This document shows, piece by piece, positions 11,660-20,641 of a stretch of 64,000 nt of DNA; position 1 is the first letter of the stretch; each line of letters begins with the position of its first letter. A program made the translations under genes and the position numbers. Source of the stretch: Pseudisothecium myosuroides (taxonomy: Eukaryota > Streptophyta > Bryopsida > Hypnales > Lembophyllaceae); the NCBI GenBank assembly GCA_951799445.1, contig OX637297.1, positions 13,578,001 to 13,642,000 of the forward strand, in the 5' to 3' direction. The notes beneath the pieces are model-generated. The model ran no database searches and was not told the DNA's origin. It saw only the letters and a list, made by a program, of their open reading frames with translations.

Positions 11660-12634
11660 ATGAGTTCTGTCAATGTCTGGGCGGCTGGAGTTACCAACGA
11701 CACGGAATTCTGGAATGACATTTCCCTAGCGGCCATGAAACTAGACAGGGCCGACTTTCTGGAGGGGGGGTATAAGGTGCCGGCGTCTTCGCGCAGGAAG
11801 CCTCTGGTGTCTCAAACGACTCCTTCGTCGTCGCGAAAGAGAAAACACTCACCTTGGGATTTGCCTTCCACTGGGCGGGGCGAGAAGGCGCCAGCTGCAG
11901 AGCCCGAAGTCCTCTCTGACGATGATGGTGACGAGCAGGACTACTATGTCCAGCAGGTGCTGGACGAGCAACTTGTGGTGGACGCCAGCACTCCAGCTCC
12001 TCCCACCCCAACCGAACATCGGGGGTCGTCGACCTCGAGCGGTCACGTGCAAGAGGAGCAGCCCTCAAGCACGCCTTTGTCTGCCTTCACACCGAAGAAG
12101 AGGAAGTTATCTAAGCGGGACAAATACCTGGAGTGTAGGTTCGCGGAGCTGGAGCGGAGACAAATGGAGGATCGCGCGGCAAATCTACAATTCCAGTTCC
12201 AGCAGAACACGAGGATGGATAAAATGCAAACGTTTATCTTGGTGGTTTCTGCAAACAACACCGACAAGCTGGACTTGATCATCAATCACTTGAGGGGTGC
12301 GCGACCAATCTCCTCATTTGAACCTCCGATGCCGAGGCCGCAGCTGATGTTTGAAGGCCTGCCTCCCTTATTAGGCGATGTGGCTCCAATGGAACCTCTG
12401 GGCCTCCCTGAGTTTGCTGTCCCTGCACCTCCTTCGCACGCACCTCCCATTCCCCCTCCGCCCCCGCCATCATTAGCTGACGCGCAAGCGGCTCCTGCCG
12501 ACGCGTAAGCCACGCCAAGCCATCCAGTCGCGGGAGGTGCCGAGCCTTAGCTTCTGGTCGAACAGCCAGCGCAGTTAGATCTGCAGAGTCCCGCGGTGCC
12601 TAGCCAGGATTTGGGCGCAGGTGCTCCTCAATAA

Positions 12635-12860
12635 TCACTCGATGTCACTTGTACAGTTTAGCTCGACTCGAGCTGATTTTTGCCATAGGTTGTATGTAGT
12701 TGTAGTTGTTTTGGAGAGACTACAATCATTTTGCTAAAACGGAACTTCTAGTGGACTGAACCATGGAGTTCATACATTTTGCAGCTCATTCATGTATTTA
12801 TATCTCATTTTATGAGGCTCTAATATACGGATTTCTTACGAAAATTTCCTTGTACATTCT
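12635..12860 (+). other. Spacer between two genes of the module
   Basis: This is AT-rich sequence with one palindrome at 12,658 and no coding signal. It probably contains the 3' end of the upstream gene and the 5' region of the phosphatase gene. Confidence 0.4.
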
Positions 12861-14121
12861 TGTCATGCAAGCACTCCAAATATTGTAGATTGTGTTTCTC
12901 CTCTCGTCCCTGAACCTGTGAATACTACTGCTCAGCCTGTGCCAGTTCTTGCGGATAGTGATCAGCCGAATCCCATGGAAAGAAATGTCCTCGTGGCCGT
13001 CCTTGAGCCTGGACCGTCCACATCTCTCACATTGGTGGCAGATGACGTTGTCATCTCAGATGCAGACCTACTGGAGATTCGCATTCCAGAGCCGGCCGTC
13101 GTCGCAGAGGACGCTTCCGTGGAGACTACAGAGGCGTCGCAGCAGAAGGTGTAAATCATGCTACTCATTTGGAACCTTCTGGAGTATTCTTTTTTTGTTT
13201 TTATTTTTATTTTATGAATAATTTCTTCACCTCGAATATGAGCATCCTCGTCATTTTGCGTGAAGTTCCAAATGTGCCAGTACAGGGTAATAACTGGTTG
13301 CACATTTGTCTATTGTCTAGCAGGAATCCGGTCCTTCTTGTGATGTAGGTGGAACTTCGGAGGCAGTCAATCTTCCATTGACGTCCAGGGTGGTGGAGAA
13401 GTGGATCAACGTCGTCCTAGACCTCAATGGGATATTATGTGTCTGTGAAGATTTGAAGTTTAAGAGTTGGTCCAAACGCATCCCCGATGCCGTTCAGCCG
13501 CACTCGGCTATCAATCCCGCCGTAGTGGGACCCAAGCTAGTTTACGTTCGCCCGGGATGTTCTCAATTTCTACGTCAGTTAGGCAGGATAGCATCCATTT
13601 CTGTGTGGAGCTCAATGAAAAAGTCCACCACCAAAGAGGTGGCGAAGTATCTCTTCGACGGGCTGGCTAGGCCTTTAGTGATTCTCGGACAAGACTCCTG
13701 TAAGACACTTAAGTGCAAAGATAGGACGGGAAGACCGTCGACGTACAAGGAGCCAGGCACGGAGAAGGAGTTGTTCCTTAAGAATCTAAATAACCTTTTC
13801 ACTAGCATCCGGGGTAGATTCACTGCTGAGAATACAATCATCGTGGACGACAATCCAAATAAGCACATTCTCAACAACTCTGAGAACGTCATTCTGCCTA
13901 AAACGTGGACGAATAAGGGACATGGTCCAAAGGACACGTTTCTCCTGGATGTCCTGCTGCCTTGGTTTCAGGGCCTTCACCTAGCTCGACAGGAAGGACT
14001 GAAGGCGTTTAGGGGAATGGCAGTCACTAGAATTGGTCGCCGGATGCTCTGCGATGAGAGAAACCATCAGGAATACGACAAGCTGATGGAGATTGTGACA
14101 GCGTTGCCATTTATTCGCTAG
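12861..14121 (+). CDS. FCP1/NIF-like HAD-family phosphatase
   Basis: Two exons join in phase 0: about 12,861-13,148 (donor 'gtgtaa', weak) and 13,324-14,121 (acceptor 'gtctagcag'). The first encodes a Pro/Val/Asp-rich, probably disordered leader. The second has the NLI-interacting-factor/FCP1 fold of RNA polymerase II CTD phosphatases: VVLDLNGILC (HAD motif I), VYVRPGCSQFLRQLG, ISVWSS (motif II region) and IIVDDNPNKH (motif III/IV Asp pair). The second motif-I Asp, normally the general acid in DxDx(T/V), is Asn, so activity is doubtful. No stop codon or frameshift interrupts the domain, unlike its neighbour. The initiation codon is not clear; the leader frame is open from at least 12,861. It shares strand and palindrome-bearing flanks with the ParB/methyltransferase-like gene, suggesting one module. 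Confidence 0.7.
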
Positions 14122-14436
14122 AGCTAGAGTGAGGGGTTTGTAGCTTAGGACGTACGGATCTGCGGGTATTTAGATTCTCATGTAATTCAGCTCAAATCGA
14201 CCTGATTTGCACATTTTGGAACTGCCTGATGGGTTGCTTTCTTCTTAATCCGGAAAAAAAAAATTATTCTATGGTCTTGCATCGTGAACTCTGTGCCTCA
14301 ATCTAGCTCGGATCGAGTTGATTTGTTTGTTGCTTTTGGCTACGTGATTTCTGCATGTACGGATGGCTATTGCTTAGAATTTATGGCGTTACCTGTGCTT
14401 TGTTAATATGTTTTATCTGATACTTGTTTCTAGATT
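14122..14436 (+). other. 3' flank of the phosphatase gene with two degenerate palindromes
   Basis: No coding signal. Degenerate palindromes occur at 14,187 and 14,303. A 'tttctag' acceptor-like site lies near 14,430. Confidence 0.4.
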
Positions 14437-15069
14437 GTGCACACATCAATTTTGCATAATGAGGATGGTCATCTGCCATGCGCCGCGTCCGTGGACTCAA
14501 TAATGGACTATGGGCAATACAAATTCTTGAGCAGAGGAAACTTCCTCTGCTCGGCGGCCACGGCAAACTCCACTATGGACTTCTCCTCCAGGCCCTTAGA
14601 AGATGGAGTGGTCGACAGCCCGCCAAGTGGTGTTTCGTGTCAGCGGGCCTCTCGATCCCCTTCTCCTTTGAGGTCCCAAAGGCCCCTTGCTTCGCGACTG
14701 TCGCCGGCTGTCTCGGACAAGGCGACGCAGAGAAGGCTTTACGAGGACGCTGCAGATACGTTACGCGTGCCGGTGTTGATGGCCACATTTCCGGTTGGGT
14801 CTCCTGCCTTACAAGGAAGGACTCCGTATTGTAGGAGAATACTTCCGCGTCGAAGCGTCTCATCTGGAGGTGTGCAAAAGTTCAAAGCACCTCATAGAGT
14901 CCAACAAAGTGGATGCATTCCTCCAGTGCATGATATGTGGGACTAAAAGTTCCTAGAATTGCAGAGGCTTCAGAGCAGGCGGGAGTACAATGGGACTAAT
15001 ACTAGGTACACTTGCGGACCCGAGATTCTGAAAGCGATGGAGATACAAAAGTGTAAATTGCACATGTAG
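14437..15069 (+). pseudogene. Unrecognised, frame-shifted third gene of the palindrome module
   Basis: An open frame starts just after an acceptor-like 'tttctag' and runs to 14,946, encoding a Ser/Arg/Pro-rich protein. From about 14,800 another frame looks better, with PYKEGLRIVGEYFRVE followed by FLQCMICGTK (a Cys-x2-Cys pair), interrupted by a TAG near 14,955. Switching frame at 14,800 suggests an indel in a once longer gene. No domain recognised. Confidence 0.3.
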
Positions 15070-15447
15070 GGTCTGTTAATATTTAGGTTTGAGTGTCTAT
15101 AGGTATATGCATGATAGCTTTGTGTAGATATTATGTAGAACTCAAGTGCTAGAGTGAATCACACTCATGACAGTTATATACATTTCTCTGGTCTTTTAAG
15201 GATCGGAAAGGAATTGCCCTGCAATTTTATATTGGTCAACAAAGTTTACTATAAATAGATGACCTTTTCATAATGAATGTTGTACTCTTGTCCATGTTTT
15301 CAGCAAACATTCCTTGTTGTTGGTATTCTTTTCTTCTATTCTGATAGTTTTGATACGTTATTTGTCCATTATTTCTCTAGAAGTTAGCTCTCGCAACTCT
15401 CATTTCATTGGAAAACCCTCATTTTAATGAATATAATGTTCATTGAT
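15070..15447. other. AT-rich spacer up to the CACTA end
   Basis: No gene seen. It ends with the trinucleotide GAT (15,445-15,447) directly before the CACTA terminus, a candidate 3-bp target duplication. Confidence 0.4.
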
Positions 15448-15459
15448 CACTACTAGAAG

Positions 15460-16456
15460 AACCGGCATCCTATTCAACAGGTTTGTCAACACTTCTCTAC
15501 CTTCACGGTCAGTTGCTTAGGACTTCTAGATTCGGTCACAGTTAACACAATGCTGCTAGTCCATGCCATGTTGGAATTGTCAGTGGAAGGCGCTGCCACG
15601 GTGTGCTGCCAACGTGTACACATGTGTTTTTTCATTGCTTCCCGTTCCTATGACTAAGAAAAGAAGACTGCCGCACTTTCTGCTTTTTCTGGGCAACTGC
15701 AAGGATTCGTAAACCGTCCATCTTGAAATTGCGGTAAATTAAACATGTCCATTTCTGGACACACGGCACTCTGCTTGATAAATTAGGCACTTACACATTC
15801 TGACTTCACGTACTGTGCCACTTAAATAAGGAGCATCATTTTGCAAAAATATACTTTACAGCTACATGAATCACTCGTGACCACCAATGAACTTCCGGGG
15901 AATGCTTGACAATGCTAGAAGCTCGGCATTATTCCACTGCATTTTCAATTATTTGTTGCTAATTCGGGAAGTTCACTTCCACCATTCCGCTTACATGACC
16001 AATTGCATTTTACTTTTCACTGACAATGAACAAATTATATTCACTTCAAATTCTATTTTTGAAAAGCTTATATTATGGGCACACGTCAATTCCCCTCTTC
16101 ATCTGAACCCGATAAATAAATTCATCCATTGCTTCATGCGTGTCGTCCATAGAAGCTTATCCATTAATTCTTGATTTCGGGGGTCATCCATTAATTATTA
16201 ATTCTTCATCTCTGGTAGACAAAGCATATTCCCGTATGCAAACTTTCATATTCCCATCCACAAATCAATAATTTCTCTAAAATACTTCCTGCACTTTATT
16301 TAGTAGGCGGCTTCAGTTCAGTTTCACTATTCCTTGATTCAGATGTCCTCTTCCGTCTAGCATGGACGGCCTATCATTGCCTAATTACAACAATACTTAC
16401 ACCACTAACATCCTCAGCAAAGCACAATGACATCTTTCCTCTGCCTTAGCCATCGT
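15460..16456. other. CACTA left subterminal region
   Basis: This is gene-free sequence between the CACTA end and the hAT target site. Short motifs such as 'atccatt' and 'ttccac' recur, as is usual for subterminal transposase-binding regions, but I could not define a clean repeat unit. Confidence 0.4.
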
Positions 16457-16464
16457 ATATAAAC
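16457..16464. repeat. Left 8-bp target-site duplication of the hAT element
   Basis: ATATAAAC directly precedes CAGGGTTGTCC and is repeated exactly after the inverted end at 48,324-48,331. Eight-bp duplications are diagnostic of hAT insertion. Confidence 0.85.
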
Positions 16465-16475
16465 CAGGGTTGTCC

Positions 16476-17224
16476 ATCCCAACGTGACGCTGGCTTTTCC
16501 CGTCGGGATGTCCGTCAGCATCGGTCTGGACGCGTCAGGATCGCGACCGAATGCCGACGTCCAGATTTAGGATTTTGCCAAAAATTACTTTTGGGATAAA
16601 TTTGGTTTACCCCGAGTAAAAAACGCCAATGAAGTTCGTCGGGTCCGTCCGTGCTTCCGTTGACTGGACGGGGGGGGCGTCGACTAGACGGTCCTTCCGT
16701 CCAGTGGACGGGTTTGCCGCCTAGTCAACGGCCCCCCTAGCGTCTGCTTTTCAGAGCTGGCCGGACTGGCCTGCGGACCACCTCTGCCAAATCATTGTTG
16801 TGCTTACTATAGTAGTGAAAGTGTGAAACCTGGCCTTGGAAGAAATACTCAATACATAAGGGAAGGTGAAGAAAGAAATACACGATAGCACAAATATGTT
16901 CAAATTCGTATTTTATTTCCCAAAAAAATATATACAAATGGACGATAACCAAAACAACGTCCTAAATCCGAGACTACCTACTTACACCTACTATCTAACA
17001 CTATCTACATCCTCCGTGATGACTACTGTCAGCAAATAATACCGCTATTTAATCGCTTACTCTGGCCCCCTCCCGGACGTACCAGCGCCTCTATCGTCTG
17101 CTCCACTCGGTAACCCAACATCTTCGCCACCGTATCCACTAGTGCTCGCACCTGTGGATGCCTGAATCGGAGGGTTAGGCTTAGGTGTGCCTAAACCTCT
17201 AATGCGTTGCCCTCCTACTGGCAC
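16476..17224. promoter_or_regulatory. hAT left subterminal region
   Basis: After the 11-bp end, the first 270 bp are rich in CGTC/GACG words, including CCGTCC and GGACGG in both orientations (for example near 16,645-16,710). The stretch matching the right end imperfectly includes 'ggtctg.acg' and 'cgtcaggatcg'. Such subterminal repeats are typical hAT transposase-binding regions. From 16,760 it is AT-rich 3' flank of the first RING-H2 gene. Confidence 0.5.
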
Positions 17225-19371
17225 TCAGAAGTTGGGTTCGAGGATGGTTTGGTTGATACTTGATTTCAAGAGTTCTTGCAAAGGGTTTAGGGATTGAAAA
17301 GAGTTCAGAAGACACAAAGCATCGTCCGCATATGCGTTTGCCAAATAAGTGAAAATGTCCTTAAGTAGGCCTGGCTCATGAAATGAGACATCTAACGCAT
17401 ATTGGTATTGCTGGTTCTCATCCATTTGGCTCAAATGTCCTACGACCTTTCCTTCGTTGTTAAATAGGACATCACCATTGGGGTAAGGTTGAGGGACATA
17501 AACAACTTGCTTGTGATCCCAATGGCCCCCAAGAAGTGATGCAAACCAATTCCTTCTAGCCCTCTGCGTTTCAGGGTACAGGGCCAAGCCACACCTTGTG
17601 ATCTGCTCTACTGAGGCAAACTGCACTTGCTTCAGACTCTTGGCCGGGACATGGCGCTCATGGTGCTCCCACCTCCAAAACCACACCAAATCTTGGCCCC
17701 AAACTTTAGACATGTCTTCTCCCTCGCTCTTTGGGGGGGAATCCACTCGGTGTATTCATAATGACTTGGCATTCCCTTGATGATGCCTAACATTTTGTAC
17801 ATGCGGGCATGGAAGGGGGCCTTGCACACGATGCATCTTTTCTTCACCACCATGTACGTTATCAAACACTGGGGGTGGTACATATGTCGGCACGTCCCTA
17901 GATGCCATCCACCCTCGGGGCCAAATGGATACTGGTAGATGCTACAAGTCGTTCCATCATAGACAAACTCTTGCACATCGGGCCACAGTTTACCGCTTGG
18001 ACCGTTTGGATACTTGCACGTCTTCGTCTTATATCGGAACTGGTACTTGGCATTGGAGTTCCAATCAATGCTGGCAGAATTCGGAAGTTCAGGCAACGAA
18101 GATGGAAACATTTCATCGAGCATAGGCCATGACGTCAAGCCAAAAAAACGGTTGTCTCCGTCTCCGAATTGGGCCGCTACCCTCCAAACCTCACGTTGCA
18201 GATTCAATGACTTGTTCCAAGCCATGATGCAAGCAAGCGACATGTTGCTTAACTCAGCAACCAAGTAGGACTTCTCCGCTATGAGTTTGGAGACTTCCAA
18301 TTCAACATCTTTGGAACTGGAGTCTAGCCCTGCACCCATGGTCAAGGAGCTAGATAATTCTGATATGAGAAGCTGGTTTGCAGTAACCTCAGCCTCCAAT
18401 TCTTCAATCCGAGCTCGCATGGCGCTCTGGGAACTGAAATGAATATCTACCTCACTATGTGCGAGACTATGCGGAGTTGAATCAATACAAACCGAAGCAT
18501 GACCTTGGGATTCTAGCATCTTGATCTCCTCCTCTAACATCTTCACCTTCCCCTTCTCGGCTGCAAGCTTCTTTTCATGCATTTCATCTCGTTCGTTCAA
18601 TTGTTCTTGCAATGTATGCACCAATTTCCGCAATTCAATCAATTTGTTGTTCACATGACCACGTTCGTCAATTGGGTTCATGAAAGTAATGGGTGCTTCT
18701 TTCGTCATTGTTGCATACAAATTTTGAGCCATGCACCCACCATGCTCGACTTGGTTCAACACTGCCAACTCTTCGGGACCCACGTGCACGGAGGACCAGT
18801 CCAGGGACATGGGAACCATGTCCATAGGTACGGGGGCTACAACATCCACCCCTGCCATCTCGATGTCCTCATGCACATGATCCACGGTCGGGTCAATATT
18901 TTCCAATGGCACGCTTGGATTCGGTGGAATGGACCGAATCTTGTTTGGTTTAGCACCGCCACGTGCGTTGTTTGGGTACGTTGTCCAATCCACGTCCTTC
19001 TCCAAAAACATCTCTGCATATGCCATGGAGCAAAGTGCAAATGTCCCGTCCTTCTTCGTCGTCACGTCCCACAATGCCTTTGCGCATTCAATTAAGCGCT
19101 TCTTGTATGCTGCATGCTGGCACTTGCCCAAGTTCGCCGACCCTTGGACAACGACCGTCCTAAACCGATCACGATGCCAATGTCGGCATATGTGCGTCCA
19201 ATCGATGTATTTCGCACATACATTTTTGCTGAAAGGTTGAGGTTCTTCATTCCATCCAAGAAATGCCTTCATCGTTCTGTCATTCAATACCTCCTCATTC
19301 AAAGTAGTCCGGTTCCCTCTCCTCTTCTTTGCCTGCACGTCGTCATTGTGGCCTGTCCCCCTATTCGCCAT
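17225..19371 (-). pseudogene. RING-H2 coiled-coil protein, paralogue A (one frameshift)
   Basis: The frame starts at 19,371 (MANRGTGH, then KKRRGNRTTL) and encodes about 710 residues. An N-terminal domain contains YIDWTHICRHWHRDR, RLIECAKALWDV and MAYAEMFLEKDVDW. A long Glu/Leu-rich coiled coil follows, then RYFGLTSWP-like FFGLTSWP, SIDWN and a RING-H2 finger: C-x2-[Y]-x-C..GTCRHMYHPQC..C-x2-C near 17,940-17,800. The second Cys ligand, present in both paralogues, is Tyr here (codon at about 17,935), which should weaken zinc binding. A run of seven C/G near 17,732 shifts the frame, and the C-terminal domain (WFWRWEHHERH, LLGGHWD) continues to 17,225 in the other frame. RING-H2 proteins are usually E3 ubiquitin ligases; a role in the element's life cycle is inferred only. 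No other break is visible, making this the best-preserved of three copies. Confidence 0.75.
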
Positions 19372-19394
19372 GACTGCAGCTTTGTGGAGTGTGG

Positions 19395-20100
19395 ACGGTC
19401 CAACAAACTAGGTGCCAAGGCTTTCAACAAACCTGGTCCATCCAGCTCAAAGGAAACCTGTCCACAGAATTACCGTGAAGCCGTCCAAGAACCTCAACTC
19501 TCTCCCCAACTCGAGCTCGAATTCGCAGGTCCGTCCCCATGCCACGAATTCAGTAACTTGCAATGCTGCAAAAAAGAACACTGCTTTCTTCAGAGCTAGG
19601 AGGCGAGGCTTTTGCAAACCAAGGTCCGTCCAGCTCCAAAGAAGTTTGCAATGGCAAAGTGTAATAGCATTTAGCAAAACTGCAACTTATACAAGTTGCT
19701 TTACCGAGGCAATTAGGGAAGGTAAACAACATCAGGTCAGTGCAAGCATTAAGTCATAATCCAAAACAAGGGCCGTCCAGATGGGCCGGAAAACCAACCA
19801 TCGATGGCAGGGACGTCCAGGCAACAGCGGCGGCAGGGTCGGGAAGGCGTCGACAGGCTTGGGGACTCATCATCAGCCGTCAACAGGTTCGGGAATTCAT
19901 CATCAGCTGTCAACAGGTTCGGGGACTGTCAATCAGCCTGGGTCCCCTGACCTGACGGCTTCAAGACCTGGACATGACTAGACGCGTCAACTTGGACGGC
20001 CCCAGGAACGGCCCACAGGACGGCCCCAGGAGACGGACCTCGGAGGGACGGACACTTTCAACGGACTGTGCGGACGGACCCAGCATGGGACAGTTTTGGC
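19395..20100 (-). promoter_or_regulatory. CCGTCC/GGACGG island upstream of RING-H2 gene A
   Basis: The stretch is rich in GGACGG, CCGTCC and CGTCCAG words and contains a short tandem 'tcatcagc(c/t)gtcaacaggttcggg' at about 19,867-19,925. Near 19,600-19,660 it shares a block ('caaaccaaggtccgtccagctccaaag'-like, on the plus strand) with the upstream region of the third RING-H2 gene at 41,560-41,620, showing the promoter was duplicated with the gene. Confidence 0.55.
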
Positions 20101-20103
20101 CCG

Positions 20104-20371
20104 GGTTTTTGTTTGGGCCTTATGAGGCCCAAATGCCTCCAAAAAAAATAGGCTGCACCAAGCCTTTAGAAAAAATTTAAATCAAAATTGGATGATGATG
20201 CCAAATTGCTCCAATATTTAAAAAAAATTGGATGAAATTGTCAATTTAAAATGAAATTCATCCAAATATATGGATGAAAAGATAGTTCTATCCAAAATAT
20301 AGATGATTACTAAAGTATTTGGCTACATTATTTTCTCGTATGATGCCACTTCAGCACTACTCCAAAAACCA
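20104..20371. repeat. Dispersed repeat, copy 2 (partner at 5.46 kb)
   Basis: About 268 bp bounded by GGTTTTTG on the left and CAAAAACC on the right, matching 5,460-5,735. The inverted ends and small size suggest a non-autonomous MITE. No clear target duplication was found. Confidence 0.55.
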
Positions 20372-20641
20372 AAAAATTTAATGGTTTTGGCAACGGACTA
20401 GGGCACAAAGGAGGAAAAGCCGATTTTATATTTCATACAAAATAGTACATTTGGGAACGCATTCCTAAACCGAGAACCCTGCCAACGGTTTAGGGCCTCT
20501 ACAAACAGTGATTTTACCTATAGCATGACCGCATATAACTAACTCACTTCTGATATGGCTATATGGCTATCTCACTATCGGGCTATATGGCTATATGGCT
20601 ACATCCTCACCTACTACACTATATATTCTTGTTCAAACCGC
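20372..20641. other. 3' flank of RING-H2 gene B
   Basis: No coding signal. A short tandem 'atggctatctc/atggctat' patch lies near 20,555-20,605. Confidence 0.4.

Larger units (their letters stand above)
8474..12634 (+). pseudogene. ParB-like plus N4/N6-methyltransferase-like fusion gene, decayed
   Basis: Three coding blocks join in phase across two introns (9,934-10,079 and 11,430-11,659). The N-terminal block carries YIINGQHSV followed by SKLM, the ParB/sulfiredoxin-fold signature (normally GQHR). The middle block ends with LLTFLTSPACMRGGN, resembling methyltransferase motif IV (TSPPY), then FNKP, ELRMEFYL and FCSPGMSVFSVFAGGK, resembling the motif I region (PGD.VLD.F.GSG). This TSPPY-then-motif-I order is that of beta-class N4-cytosine/N6-adenine enzymes. 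The C-terminal block is disordered and proline-rich, with nuclear-localisation-like RKRKHSP and KKRKLSKRDK. Premature stops lie at 8594, 8891, 9712, 9793, 11169, 11349, 12506 and 12548 (seven TAG, one TAA), and one frame slip lies near 9,625. The tail then runs in frame to TAA at 12,632. SPAC and AGGK depart from active-site consensus, so the protein may have been non-catalytic. Start codon uncertain: an AG acceptor at 8,485-8,487 suggests an upstream exon. Confidence 0.5.
7485..14321. repeat. Dispersed 19-bp palindrome array, consensus TCAGCTCGANTCGAGCTGA
   Basis: I count 15 copies of an odd palindrome with a free central base. Copies start at 7485 (degenerate), 7560, 7683, 7729, 7833, 7996, 8157, 8406, 9943, 10024, 11458, 11588, 12658, 14187 and 14303. 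Eight fall in the 0.95 kb upstream of the ParB/methyltransferase-like gene. The rest sit in its two inferred introns and in the flanks of the FCP1-like gene. None lies in a segment I would call translated. Most deviations from the consensus are C-to-T or G-to-A. The array could be binding sites of an element-encoded protein, transcriptional operators or structural RNA hairpins; the sequence does not decide. Confidence 0.85.

Noticed and set aside
7485..14321. A true bacterial partition system (parS sites plus ParB)
   Set aside because: Only a ParB-fold motif is visible, with no helix-turn-helix or ParA gene, and the gene has introns. Kept only as an analogy in the findings.
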